Of a DNA stretch of 64,000 bases, positions 1-8,820 are shown piece by piece. The notes below the pieces were generated by a model. That model had not been told where the DNA came from, made no database searches, and was given only the letters and a program-made list of their open reading frames with translations. The stretch covers positions 2,170,001 to 2,234,000 of the forward strand of contig CATOTF010000002.1 in the NCBI GenBank assembly GCA_951813045.1, given 5' to 3'. Position 1 is the first letter of the stretch, and each line of letters opens with the position of its first letter. Both the position numbers and the translations under genes were made by a program. This DNA comes from an uncultured Rhizobiaceae bacterium (GTDB taxonomy: Bacteria > Pseudomonadota > Alphaproteobacteria > Rhizobiales > Rhizobiaceae).

Positions 1-445
1 CCATACGAGGAGTGATATCAACGAGTATCAGCGCGGAAAACAATTGGCCAATTCCACTTACCTGATGTTTAAAATGAGCCAGCATCGCTGAAATACCACC
101 CATGGAAGCACCGATTAAAATTGGCGCATGACCACCATTCGCTGTCGCAATCTGCTGTTGAAGAGCTAAAAGATCATCCCTGAAATAGTCAAATGTATAG
201 CGACCGCTTAGGACCCATTCACTATCCCCATGCCCACGCGCATCAATCGTATAAGAACTGATACCCATTTGGGATATCTGCATCGCGGCGTCATGCCAGG
301 AGTGTCTCGTCTGCCCTCCCCCATGCATGAAAACAACCGCAGGCCCTGAACCTACCGTGGAGCTCTCCCCACGATAGTGAGAGCCGACGAGCTGGTTACT
401 TTCACAACCGACAAAGTGCACTTCCTTGAAACTGGATTGCAGCAT
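1..445 (-). CDS. alpha/beta hydrolase, C-terminal part beyond window
   Basis: The window opens inside a minus-strand gene whose N-terminal 148 or so codons are visible. It encodes an alpha/beta-hydrolase fold: an oxyanion-hole segment HGGGQTRHSWHD near residue 41, a GHGDSEW strand-turn near residue 71 and the nucleophile elbow GASMGG near residue 112, whose Ser would attack an ester or amide bond. The catalytic acid and His lie outside the window. Two adjacent ATG codons (448 and 445) are possible starts and both overlap the TGA of the upstream hydrolase gene, so the two are probably translationally coupled. Substrate unknown. Confidence 0.85.
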   Translation of the reverse strand, partial: MLQSSFKEVHFVGCESNQLVGSHYRGESSTVGSGPAVVFMHGGGQTRHSWHDAAMQISQMGISSYTIDARGHGDSEWVLSGRYTFDYFRDDLLALQQQIATANGGHAPILIGASMGGISAMLAHFKHQVSGIGQLFSALILVDITPRM

Positions 446-1221
446 CATTGCGGACCGTCCATCAAAAATCTCAGCACCCTTTTTTTGAACACGGAGGCGC
501 CGGTCATTTTCATATGATCCAAGCCATCTGGAGAAAATGAAGTCGCGTGAGGCATATCATTTGCCAACTGCTCAGCTGACCCACCAATTTCATCATCATT
601 ACCAACCGCCACAAGAACCGGCACTGAAATTCCTGCGGTAATTTCAGGTGTGATTTTATTTTTTGACGGCCGTATGCAAGCGGCAAGTGCCAAACGGTCG
701 CTGCCCATTGCATCGGAAAATTTTCGAAACAATTTGCCGCCCGGGTCTGTAATCGTCTCCGGGTCATCCGCTTCGAGAGCCTGAGCTATTTCTTCATAAC
801 CGCCGCGATTTCCGTAGATGTTTGCGCCCATTCCGCCGAACACAGCTTTTCGAAAACGTCCAGGTGCCTGGTGGCACAGCCAGCAGGTAATGCGTGCTCC
901 CATCGAGTATCCCATCACATCACATTCATGGATATCCAGGTAGTCCAACAATTTGAGCGCGTCACATGCGAATATATCCGGACCATATTGATCAGGAGAA
1001 TAAAACTTTTCGCTGTCTCCGTGCCCCCGGTTATCTATGGAGATAACACGGTACCCGTTTTCGATCAGCAATTGTACCCAGCCAGTACCCGCCCAATTCA
1101 CGGAGGCATTGGAAGCAAACCCGTGAATAAGCAAAATTACCCGACCACAGGATCCTGCGCCAGTGTCAAAATAAGCCAGATTAACGCCATTTAATTGGGC
1201 ATTTTGCTTTGTCGGGGTCAT
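445..1221 (-). CDS. alpha/beta hydrolase
   Basis: A 258-residue alpha/beta-hydrolase of ordinary length. Visible motifs are LIHGFASN (oxyanion region, residues about 31-38), GHGDSEKF near 66, the nucleophile elbow GYSMGAR near 104-110, a DDE acid region near 209 and the C-terminal GLDHMKM segment carrying the probable catalytic His. No signal peptide, so it should be cytosolic. It overlaps the start of a second hydrolase by a few bases, forming a two-gene minus-strand unit. Such tandem hydrolases often act on esters, lactones or ring-cleavage products. Nothing here fixes the substrate. Confidence 0.88.
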   Translation of the reverse strand: MTPTKQNAQLNGVNLAYFDTGAGSCGRVILLIHGFASNASVNWAGTGWVQLLIENGYRVISIDNRGHGDSEKFYSPDQYGPDIFACDALKLLDYLDIHECDVMGYSMGARITCWLCHQAPGRFRKAVFGGMGANIYGNRGGYEEIAQALEADDPETITDPGGKLFRKFSDAMGSDRLALAACIRPSKNKITPEITAGISVPVLVAVGNDDEIGGSAEQLANDMPHATSFSPDGLDHMKMTGASVFKKRVLRFLMDGPQ

Positions 1222-1367
1222 GGGGAATTCTAAATTTTGAGGGTCAATGCGGTTTTGATCACAAATCGGAATAATCGCAAGGGGCAGTTCGGAATTTCCA
1301 CCTTTGCAAATCCCATGGCACGGGTTAAACCAAATCTCAGATTCTTAAGAAGACGCATGGATTTCCA

Positions 1368-1613
1368 ATGGCCAAAGCGATTGTGCCTCATTTTCATAAC
1401 AACGACGGTGTGCGACAAATCGAGATTGGTGTGAAGGAGTTTATGTGTGTGGGTGCAACCGCGCCTTACGATCACCCTCATGTTTTCCTCGATATGGGCG
1501 ATGACAGCGAAAAAGTTTGTCCCTATTGTTCAACGTTGTTCAAATACAATGCTGATCTAGGTGCAGACTCAACGGATCCCGCTGGCTGCCTTCTCATTGA
1601 AGAAGTTGCTTGA
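1368..1613 (+). CDS. CHCC zinc-finger domain protein (NDUFS6-like)
   Basis: This 81-residue protein has the C-x8-H-x-n-C-x2-C pattern of the zinc-finger found in the 13-kDa complex I subunit (NDUFS6) and its alphaproteobacterial relatives: Cys near residue 27, His near 37 in YDHPHVFL, and CPYC near 51-54 followed by TLFKY. In mitochondria and alphaproteobacteria this family binds Zn and helps build the N-module of NADH dehydrogenase. It lies 15 bases before an FAD monooxygenase gene, an arrangement probably reflecting co-transcription only. The ATG is the first after an upstream stop. Confidence 0.85.
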   Translation: MAKAIVPHFHNNDGVRQIEIGVKEFMCVGATAPYDHPHVFLDMGDDSEKVCPYCSTLFKYNADLGADSTDPAGCLLIEEVA

Positions 1614-1628
1614 TTACAGCAAAACACA

Positions 1629-2810
1629 ATGGTCGTTGACCGCCAAACATTTGCAATCTCCGGCGCAGGGATCGCCGGGTTAACAGCTGCATTGTGCCTC
1701 GCGAAAGCTGGGTTTTTGATAAAGCTGTTTGAAAAAACAGCGGTACCCGCGATCTCCGGAACAGGGATTCAGCTTTCCCCCAACGGATTTCGAATTCTGG
1801 CCGAACTCGGGCTTCAGGATGCGCTTGAGTTGATTGGTAACGCACCGGATTTCATTCAGGTCGGCAATGGATCAAACGGCAAACCTCTCACACGGTTCAT
1901 GCTTGGAGATGCGATCAGGAAACGACATGGCGCGCCCTATGTCGTCCTTCATCGCAAGGATTTGAGTAAGGTTCTGGAGAACGCATGCCTCGAAAACCCC
2001 GCTATTGAGATACATCGCGACGCGAGCGTAGACGACATCCACCATGTTCAAAACGGAGTAGAAGTATCCGTTACCAACAAGAGTATCTTCGCTTCAGCAC
2101 TTATTGGTGCTGATGGCGCGTGGTCTGCTCTTCGAAATAATGTTCCAGGGTCAGAAACGCCTTATTTTACCGGGCGGGTGGCTTGGCGAACAGTTGTTCC
2201 CAAACATCAATTCCTGGAAACACAATCTCAAAACTCAACCGGCCTTTGGCTGGGGCGCGACGCACACCTCGTCTACTATCCTTTACGGGGCGGTGAAACT
2301 TTTAACGTCATTGCGATCACACCCTGGGTTGGGGAGCAACCGCCGCAAAGAGGTTGGATTAACGATCCAGATCACAACATGCGCAAACAAGTATTCAGTG
2401 ATTGGCACCCACCTCTTGCTGACATTGCCAATATCGCAGGAGAATGGGGGGGATGGCCCATATACTCGGTTTCCCGTGCCGGAGCTGCTGCTCACAAGTC
2501 GCTCTGTCTGATTGGAGATGCGGCCCACACAATGGTTCCGTTTGGCGCTCAGGGCGGTACTGCCGCAATAGAAGACGCAGCGGTATTGGCCCAATGTTGC
2601 GGAAATCATCCCGATAACCTTCAGCGGGCATTTGGTGAATTCAATGCGCTTCGAAAACCACGCATACAAAAGGTGCTCAATTTAAGTAATAACAACCGTC
2701 GTATTTATCATATGAACTGGCCAATGAGTACGGCTCGAAACCTGATCATGCGCATAACACCCCAGGAAGCGATGCAAAGACGCATGGACTGGCTGTATGG
2801 TTGGAAATAG
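1629..2810 (+). CDS. FAD-dependent monooxygenase (UbiH/salicylate hydroxylase type)
   Basis: A 393-residue group-A flavin monooxygenase. The N-terminal dinucleotide fold GAGIAGLTAALCLAKAG (residues about 12-28) binds FAD, the DG segment IGADGAWSALRNNV near 160 is the family's NAD(P)H/FAD motif, and LIGDAAHTMVPFGAQGG near 295 contacts the FAD ribityl chain. Length fits 3-hydroxybenzoate 6-hydroxylase and salicylate 1-monooxygenase relatives. The ring substrate cannot be read from sequence. It follows the CHCC zinc-finger gene by 15 bases and probably shares its transcript. Start is the first ATG, since the preceding gene ends just upstream. Confidence 0.88.
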   Translation: MVVDRQTFAISGAGIAGLTAALCLAKAGFLIKLFEKTAVPAISGTGIQLSPNGFRILAELGLQDALELIGNAPDFIQVGNGSNGKPLTRFMLGDAIRKRHGAPYVVLHRKDLSKVLENACLENPAIEIHRDASVDDIHHVQNGVEVSVTNKSIFASALIGADGAWSALRNNVPGSETPYFTGRVAWRTVVPKHQFLETQSQNSTGLWLGRDAHLVYYPLRGGETFNVIAITPWVGEQPPQRGWINDPDHNMRKQVFSDWHPPLADIANIAGEWGGWPIYSVSRAGAAAHKSLCLIGDAAHTMVPFGAQGGTAAIEDAAVLAQCCGNHPDNLQRAFGEFNALRKPRIQKVLNLSNNNRRIYHMNWPMSTARNLIMRITPQEAMQRRMDWLYGWK

Positions 2811-2901
2811 TCAGAACTATACGGGTTAGACCCGGCATCCTTCACGAAATCTTGAAAACTCATCCGTCCCACCTACATAAATATGAGCGGAAAGGACATC
2901 C

Positions 2902-3357
2902 ATGACCCACGATATGACACATACCTCCGGCGCTGGTTCCCACCCCACCCAGAGTGAGTTGGACGGCGTTCGAACCGCGCGGGTCATCTCGTTTTTCATC
3001 GACTACGCGATTGTTCTATTACTATGCGTGCCATTGGCCATCATCGTGTTTTTCCTCGGCATTATTACACTGGGCTTTGCGTGGGCACTTTACGCAATCC
3101 TTCCCGGCCTTGTCGCAGTACTCTACTTAGCTCTGACCATGGGCGGCGCCAATCAGGCAACCGTTGGTATGAGCATGATGGGCGTTCGAATTAAACGCTT
3201 GGATGGCGAACGGATAGACCCCTTTCTCGCAATCCTGCACGGTGTCTTGTTCTGGGTAATCAACTTTACGGTGTTCATGCTGCTGATTTCCTTTTTCTCA
3301 TCCAAAAAACGTCTTGCTCAAGACATATTGCTTGGCACTTACGTGGCACGCGATTAA
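2902..3357 (+). CDS. RDD family membrane protein
   Basis: A 151-residue RDD-domain protein. After a polar N-terminus comes the family signature, with an Arg in RVISFFIDY and the Asp in helix 1, then three hydrophobic segments (about 32-60, 62-85 and 112-130) and the GANQATVGMSMMGVRI loop typical of RDD proteins, ending in an AQDILLGTYV motif. RDD proteins sit in the inner membrane. Some are Na+/H+ antiporters, most are uncharacterised. A GGAAAGGA-like ribosome binding site precedes the ATG. A second ATG four codons in is also possible. Confidence 0.85.
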   Translation: MTHDMTHTSGAGSHPTQSELDGVRTARVISFFIDYAIVLLLCVPLAIIVFFLGIITLGFAWALYAILPGLVAVLYLALTMGGANQATVGMSMMGVRIKRLDGERIDPFLAILHGVLFWVINFTVFMLLISFFSSKKRLAQDILLGTYVARD

Positions 3358-3420
3358 ACTCCACTTGCCCGAGCGGAGAACCGCACCCTCGAGACAATCA
3401 TTTTGATTGAGAACTTCCAT

Positions 3421-5235
3421 ATGTGGATGACATTCGCTGTCATCACATGCACGATTGTTGCATTTGCATCTGAAAAATGGTCGATCGAGGGTGTATCACT
3501 GGCAACATTAGTTGCTCTGCTCTGCCTGTTCTCCCTCGTTCCCCAATCGTCGCAAACACCGGTAACCGCTCCGGACCTGCTGATGGGATTTGCAAATCCC
3601 GCCCTCATCACCGTACTGGCGCTACTGGTCATTGGGCAGGCGCTGTTCAATACCGACGCATTGGAACGCCCGGCAGAAGCGTTGTCTAATGCAGGTGGTA
3701 GCAATGCACGGCGCACAATTATTATCCTCTTGATTGCAGCGGGTGTAACCAGCGCTTTTTTGAATAATACTCCCGTGGTGGTGATGTTCATTCCCATCGT
3801 TGTTGCCATTGCGGCGCAACGAAATTTTTCCGCATCAGCTGCGCTGCTCCCTTTGTCCTTTGTAGGCATACTGGGCGGAATGACCACGTTAATTGGCTCA
3901 TCCACCAATCTGCTTGTTGCTGGAGTGGCCGAGCGTTACGATTATCACCTTGGGTTTTTCGACTTTACAGTTCCCGGCCTGGTAATGGCGGCGGTCGGCC
4001 TGGTTTTTATTCTGTTTGTCATGCCAGCAATATTGGGTAAGCGGTCTTCCGCCGACCTGGACAAACGACGGGCAAGCGGACGTCAATTCCTCGCTCAAAT
4101 TCACATCTCGCAAGGCCATCCTCTGGAAGGTGCCTCGTCGGTTGCCGGCCTGTTTCCAATATTAACGGACATTACCATTCGCAGCATCAAGCGCGGCGAT
4201 AAGATGATCCTGCCACCATTTGAGGATATCGTCTTGGGCAAGGACGATATCGTTATTGTCGCTGCGACACGATCAGCCCTTACCAAGGCATTGGCGGAAG
4301 GTGCGGCAAGCCTCCCCAAAATGTCTGAAGAAGATCTCAACCCGGAACGCAGAACAGATACATTATCGCGGGTTGCAGAGGATTTCATGGTGGCCGAGGC
4401 GGTAATTGCTCCAGGTTCGAGATATGCCGGGCGCACAATCGAAGCTTCACGCATCAGGGCAACCTATGGCACCATGATATTGGGGCTGCAAAGGCGGAGC
4501 GCCATGGCACGTGGCCTCGTGCGCAACATACGCCTTGAACCGGGCGACACTGTTCTCATCGGCGGTCTACCGGAAGATATGGAGCGACTTCGTGCTAGCA
4601 GAGAACTGCTTCTTCTGGAACATTCAGCCGGTGAAGTACCATTGCGAGCATATGCCCCCCGCGCGATATTAATATTTGCAATTGCAATTGCTTCCGCCTC
4701 ATTGGGTCTTTTGCCCATTGTGGCTGCGTCTGTCATCGGTGCCTATGCGGTAATCTCTGCAGGTTGTTTATCAATCAGACAGGCTGCGCGAAGCTTTGAC
4801 CGACAAATCTATATGATGGTTGGCGCGTCGCTTGCAGCAGCCACCGCCATGGAACGGACCGGCGGTGCGCAATTTATTGCCGAAGGGGTCGTTTCAACCA
4901 TGGCGGGACAAAGCCCTACAATGATATTGTCGGCCTTGTTTCTCGTCACCGCTGTTCTGACGAACGTTCTTTCAAACAATGCAACGGCTGTTCTATTTAC
5001 ACCTATCGCCATAGGAATAGCCCGGCAATTAAATGTGCCTCTGGAACCATTCATTGTCTGTATCATTTTTGCCGCCAACTGTTCTTTTGCCACCCCCGTT
5101 GGTTATCAAACCAATCTGCTTGTGCTGGGGCCCGGTCGTTATCGGTTCAGCGATTATCTGAGGACGGGAATTCCGCTTATATTCCTGTTATGGATAACAT
5201 TTTCAATTTTTGCTCCATTCTACTATGATCTCTAA
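3421..5235 (+). CDS. SLC13-family permease with two TrkA-C (RCK_C) domains
   Basis: An integral membrane permease of about 604 residues. Hydrophobic helices fill the first 210 residues and the last 190. Both halves carry the family's re-entrant motifs: FLNNTPVVVMFIPI with LIGSSTNLLV in the first half, and LSNNATAVLFTPIAIGIA with GYQTNLLVLGPG in the second. Between them are two TrkA-C/RCK_C regulatory domains (about 220-295 and 325-405). Related proteins move sulfate, dicarboxylates or cations, and the RCK_C pair suggests ligand gating. I prefer ATG 3421 as the start; a TTG six codons upstream is possible. The stop codon abuts the bpt start. Confidence 0.88.
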   Translation: MWMTFAVITCTIVAFASEKWSIEGVSLATLVALLCLFSLVPQSSQTPVTAPDLLMGFANPALITVLALLVIGQALFNTDALERPAEALSNAGGSNARRTIIILLIAAGVTSAFLNNTPVVVMFIPIVVAIAAQRNFSASAALLPLSFVGILGGMTTLIGSSTNLLVAGVAERYDYHLGFFDFTVPGLVMAAVGLVFILFVMPAILGKRSSADLDKRRASGRQFLAQIHISQGHPLEGASSVAGLFPILTDITIRSIKRGDKMILPPFEDIVLGKDDIVIVAATRSALTKALAEGAASLPKMSEEDLNPERRTDTLSRVAEDFMVAEAVIAPGSRYAGRTIEASRIRATYGTMILGLQRRSAMARGLVRNIRLEPGDTVLIGGLPEDMERLRASRELLLLEHSAGEVPLRAYAPRAILIFAIAIASASLGLLPIVAASVIGAYAVISAGCLSIRQAARSFDRQIYMMVGASLAAATAMERTGGAQFIAEGVVSTMAGQSPTMILSALFLVTAVLTNVLSNNATAVLFTPIAIGIARQLNVPLEPFIVCIIFAANCSFATPVGYQTNLLVLGPGRYRFSDYLRTGIPLIFLLWITFSIFAPFYYDL

Positions 5236-5985
5236 ATGACGGCACATTCCCTCGACACTCCGCAATTCTACCTGACAGCACCGTCCCCATGTCCCTATCT
5301 TAAAGGGCAGCTGGAACGCAAAGTGTTTACCCATCTGGTGGGGGAGCGGGCGCGACTTGCTCATGACGATCTCTCAAAAGGCGGATTTCGACGCAGCCAG
5401 AACATCGCCTATCGCCCAGCGTGTGAAAACTGCCGCGCCTGTGTGGCCACGCGGGTTCTGGCCAGCCGTTTCAAACCCAGCAAAAACATGCGCCGAATAT
5501 TGCGAAAAAACGATGATCTTATCGGCAGTACCCTGCCAAATACACCGACTTCCGAGCAATACTCGCTTTTCCAACGCTATATTGAATCCCGACACGGTGA
5601 CGGCGGAATGGCTGGAATGACAGTGCTGGACTACGCAATGATGGTGGAGGATAGCCATGTCGACACCAACATTATCGAGTATCGCAAAGCCGGCCCGGAC
5701 AGTGGAATTACCGGGAGAGGTATCGGTGAGTTAATCGCTGTTGTCCTCTTTGACAGGCTAAGCGACGGCTTATCCATGGTGTATAGTTATTTTGATCCAG
5801 ACTACGATGATCGTAGCCTTGGGACATATTTAATTCTTGATCACATTGAACGCGCAAATCAGGGTGGGCTTGCCTACTGTCATCTGGGTTATTGGGTCAA
5901 AGGGTCACAAAAAATGGAATACAAAGCCCGCTTTCAACCGCAGGAGAGATTGACTTCCAACGGCTGGAAAGAGATCAGCAGTTGA
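5236..5985 (+). CDS. bpt: aspartate/glutamate leucyl-tRNA-protein transferase (Bpt)
   Basis: A 249-residue aminoacyl-tRNA-protein transferase of the Ate1/Bpt family, which adds Leu (sometimes Arg) to proteins with N-terminal Asp or Glu and so marks them for ClpS/ClpAP degradation. Diagnostic are the N-terminal [13 protein letters not shown] stretch, the Cys-rich [15 protein letters not shown] near residues 55-70, and C-terminal [19 protein letters not shown]. The length is typical. Its ATG directly follows the TAA of the SLC13 permease gene, so translation is probably coupled, though this says little about shared function. Confidence 0.93.
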   Translation: MTAHSLDTPQFYLTAPSPCPYLKGQLERKVFTHLVGERARLAHDDLSKGGFRRSQNIAYRPACENCRACVATRVLASRFKPSKNMRRILRKNDDLIGSTLPNTPTSEQYSLFQRYIESRHGDGGMAGMTVLDYAMMVEDSHVDTNIIEYRKAGPDSGITGRGIGELIAVVLFDRLSDGLSMVYSYFDPDYDDRSLGTYLILDHIERANQGGLAYCHLGYWVKGSQKMEYKARFQPQERLTSNGWKEISS

Positions 5986-6017
5986 GCCCCTTGGCTTAAT
6001 CCGGCTGGTATTCCAAA

Positions 6018-6914
6018 TTGCATCCCGCACAACTTGAAAATAACCCCAACCGTGGACTCGCCCTCGCCCTTGCCGGTGGGTTAGCTCTTTCGTTTGACAT
6101 TCCCCTCATCAGGCTCGCTCAAAGTGATCCCTATACCGTCATGGTCATTCGTGGTTGCGGCTTAGCCCTAATCCTTTGGCTTTATTGGCAGTTTTTTGGA
6201 AAGCGGTCAGATATGCCATCCGGATTGTTGTCTGACAGGGATTTTCTACTGGTCGGTTCATTATCCGGGTTGAACAACATTACCTTCACCTTTGCGGTGT
6301 TCAATACGTCGACTGCCAATGTCGTGTTCATATTGGCGTTTAATGCTATGCTTGCCGCGCTAATTTCCTGGCCCTTAACAGGCGAACGGCCAAAACTTCA
6401 CACAATCGCGGCCATATTTGCGACACTGTTGGGTGTCGGCATTATCGTTTCCGAAAGCCTTGGCAGCGGCAATTTCCTAGGTGATATATTAGCGCTGATT
6501 TGCGCGGTTCTTCTTGCAGCATCTCTTACGCTGGCAAGGAAATCAGGCAAGGACCTGTCGCTGGCGCCCGGGTTTGGCGGCCTGATATCAGCCGCCTTCG
6601 CGCTGCCGATGGCAATCTGGATCGGCACAATTCCTGAAGCGCCTGAGTGGTTAGTGCTAGATGCTCTTGTCATTGTGCCGCTGGCAGGATTTACACTTTG
6701 GCTGGCGCCGCGATTTATCACAGCACCTCAGGTCGCCATGTTTTATCTGCTCGAAACCGCCCTCACCCCGCTTTGGGCGTGGTATCTGTTTCAGGAAATC
6801 CCCGGTCCGCGCGTCTTTATCGGCGGGACAATCGTCGTCGCAGCCTTGCTCGGCCATGGGGTTTGGGAGTTATACGCCCAACGCCAAAGTCAATCGACGC
6901 AAAGCATCGCCTGA
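6018..6914 (+). CDS. DMT-superfamily transporter (EamA domains)
   Basis: A 298-residue protein with about ten hydrophobic helices in two EamA repeats (about 10-140 and 150-285), as in drug/metabolite exporters. Recognisable family features include the N-terminal GGLALSFDIPLIRLA, the FTFAVFNTSTANVVFILAFNAMLAALISW helix pair, and an ALTPLWAWYLFQEIPG repeat near 245. It probably exports an amino acid or metabolite across the inner membrane. The only start that keeps the first helix intact is TTG at 6018; no ATG or GTG is suitably placed. Confidence 0.83.
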   Translation: MHPAQLENNPNRGLALALAGGLALSFDIPLIRLAQSDPYTVMVIRGCGLALILWLYWQFFGKRSDMPSGLLSDRDFLLVGSLSGLNNITFTFAVFNTSTANVVFILAFNAMLAALISWPLTGERPKLHTIAAIFATLLGVGIIVSESLGSGNFLGDILALICAVLLAASLTLARKSGKDLSLAPGFGGLISAAFALPMAIWIGTIPEAPEWLVLDALVIVPLAGFTLWLAPRFITAPQVAMFYLLETALTPLWAWYLFQEIPGPRVFIGGTIVVAALLGHGVWELYAQRQSQSTQSIA

Positions 6915-7376
6915 TAGGTATTCAAAATATGTTTAACGTATGCCGATTGTCACAATGAGAAATTATTACACCTGAAGGGGCCGCGATGGAAAACCAGCGC
7001 TGCCGGCTTTCCATCGACCGTGTAGCAATTCGCCCCAATCGCCACACAATTCGTAAATCTCGAACTTCTTGCTTTGTTCGATCTAAATATCCAGGATTAA
7101 GCAATATCCAATCATATCGAATATTTACTATAGCTCGCAACAATGTAGCGCACAATATATTATTCATAACTAAAAATCGCCACCTGCGGTGGCGGAATTT
7201 ATCTTTGAGTTAAGATATGATTCAGCACTTTCAGGAAGAGCACCAGCAGTATTCTTACAACAATACTCAAAAGCCTTATCTTAAAAGGCAGATGCTTAGA
7301 GATTGATGCAACTCATATGATGATTATTCGCAGATGCATTTGCGCGAAATATATATGCATCATAAGACTTGCAAAG
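6915..7376. other. intergenic region, no gene recognised
   Basis: About 460 bases between the convergent DMT and OhrR-like genes. It is A+T-rich and the short open frames resemble no known protein. It holds one perfect GC-rich hairpin (listed separately) and widely spaced complementary octamers (TTAAGATA near 7211, TATCTTAA near 7278) that I regard as chance. Confidence 0.6.
7171..7194 (-). terminator. probable terminator of the OhrR-like gene
   Basis: A perfect 7-bp hairpin, CGCCACC-TGC-GGTGGCG at 7178-7194, is followed on the minus strand by ATTTTTA. Form and orientation fit a rho-independent terminator about 180 bases downstream of the minus-strand regulator gene. The T run is short, so the call is moderate. 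Confidence 0.45.
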
Positions 7377-7844
7377 TCACATTTCTCTAAGCTGTGCATC
7401 GAGAGTTTTGACATTTTCCTTGAATGAGTTGAGATCATTCCCCGCCTGACCAAAAGCTTTGGAAAAAATTCCGGTGACGGAGTTGGTAACTTCCTTTTGC
7501 ATATTTACAATTTCAGGCTTCAACGCGATTGCCTTTTTTGTGAGCTTCACAAAAACCCAGCGCTCATCATCCTTAGTGCGGTTCCTCTCAACCAGTTCAG
7601 CAGCCTCCATCCTTTTTAACAAAGGTGTCAGTGTGCCGGTTTTGAGGTTTAATTTATTCCCCAACTCACCAACCGAAACCTGAGTTTTTTCGTCCAACAC
7701 CATGTAAACTAGGTATTGCGGGTAGGTAAGATTTAGCCGTTTTAAAAATGGTTGATATGTGGAGATAATCGCTTTGCTGCAGGAATAAAGAGCAAATGAC
7801 AACTGTTGCTCAAGACAAGCAAGGTTTTGGTCGCTCCCCATCAT
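7377..7844 (-). CDS. MarR-family regulator, OhrR-like with one cysteine
   Basis: A 155-residue MarR-family winged-helix repressor. The stretch FALYSCSKAI followed by YLVYMVLDE closely matches organic-hydroperoxide sensors of the OhrR group, and its Cys falls at residue 22, the position of the peroxidatic Cys in OhrR. No cysteine occurs after it, so it resembles the one-Cys class whose oxidised thiol is resolved by a small-molecule thiol. The DNA-binding segment with GELGNKLNLKTGTLTPLLKRME lies at about 59-80. No ohr-type peroxidase gene is adjacent, so its target must lie elsewhere. An alternative reading is a generic MarR regulator. Confidence 0.85.
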   Translation of the reverse strand: MMGSDQNLACLEQQLSFALYSCSKAIISTYQPFLKRLNLTYPQYLVYMVLDEKTQVSVGELGNKLNLKTGTLTPLLKRMEAAELVERNRTKDDERWVFVKLTKKAIALKPEIVNMQKEVTNSVTGIFSKAFGQAGNDLNSFKENVKTLDAQLREM

Positions 7845-8031
7845 TACCCCCTAAAAAAACTGCCATATGACGGTCATTTTCAAAATAAATTTAGAGATTT
7901 TCGAACTAAACATCAACAATACAATCCTCAGCGACGGAAAGTTGATCGCACCTCGTATGAGGTTTCATACGAACATTTAGCAGTAGCGGTCGTCTAATTG
8001 AGTAAAAGAACTTCGACAAATATAAGTTCGG

Positions 8032-8601
8032 TCAGACAATTGTATTATCGGCACTTCCGTCCCGCTCCATGATAATTGCTGGTTCACCCATGTATTCTAT
8101 TCGGCATTTTTCCCTAAATACGGCTTTTTCTGCCACTCGAATAGATGCCTGATGAGCGGGATCAATAATACAGTAGATTTTTCCATATTTCTGATTTTCA
8201 TCAAACCAGTTTATTGCGGCTTTGACAGTTTCGGTTGCCAGCCCTCTACCCTGAGCCCTCGGTGCCAACACCCAACCTGCTTCAGGGATACCGTCCAATG
8301 ACGGAGAGATGTCACGCAAATTTTCTGCAATGCCGACTTCACCCAAATATTCACCAGTGGCCCGATCTTCCACAACCCAATATCCAAAACCCATTATCTG
8401 CCAATGGCCGATATAACGTAGTAAGCGACCCCAAGATTCCGCGCGGGTAAAGGGATTGCCTGTGATGCGTCGTACAACTTCTTCGTTCGCCCACATGGCA
8501 GCACTTTCATCAAGGTCATTCGCGGTGGCGCACCTCATGATCGTTCGGGAAGTCTTCAAGATAGGAATGGAATTCGAAATAGCAGCTGACGGCATAGACA
8601 C
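8032..8601 (-). CDS. GNAT-family N-acetyltransferase (RimJ/RimL-like)
   Basis: A 189-residue acetyltransferase of the RimJ/RimL-type GNAT branch. Visible features are the N-terminal LKTSRTIMRCATANDLDESAAMW, the central VEDRATGEYLGEVGI strand pair, and the acetyl-CoA pyrophosphate loop AQGRGLATETVKAAI near 130-144, followed by HQASIRVAEKAVF near 160. Such enzymes acetylate ribosomal protein N-termini, aminoglycosides or small amines, and the substrate cannot be predicted. It stands alone on the minus strand with about 185 bases between it and the OhrR-like gene. Confidence 0.86.
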   Translation of the reverse strand: MSMPSAAISNSIPILKTSRTIMRCATANDLDESAAMWANEEVVRRITGNPFTRAESWGRLLRYIGHWQIMGFGYWVVEDRATGEYLGEVGIAENLRDISPSLDGIPEAGWVLAPRAQGRGLATETVKAAINWFDENQKYGKIYCIIDPAHQASIRVAEKAVFREKCRIEYMGEPAIIMERDGSADNTIV

Positions 8602-8820
8602 GGCCTAAATTAAATATCAATCAATAGGAAACTGCACCCGAATGAATTGAATTATCAGGTGAAACGCCGCGCGGTTTTCCTCCCGCCCGCGCGGCTCGTC
8701 AAGTGAGCATTTCCGCCCCTGACGACCAGCTCCTTCATGGAGAAGCCGGAATCTCGCTTGTGTAAATCGCATGGAAATCCAACGGTTGCAAGCGCCGTTT
8801 CGGGCGTATTTGTACACAAG

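Noticed and set aside
3354-3908. 184-codon minus-strand open frame under the SLC13 permease gene
   Set aside because: Opposite-strand shadow of a clear membrane protein; composition is Ala/Ser/Thr-rich and matches nothing.
7211-7285. TTAAGATA...TATCTTAA inverted repeat
   Set aside because: About 60 bases apart, AT-rich and short; expected by chance.
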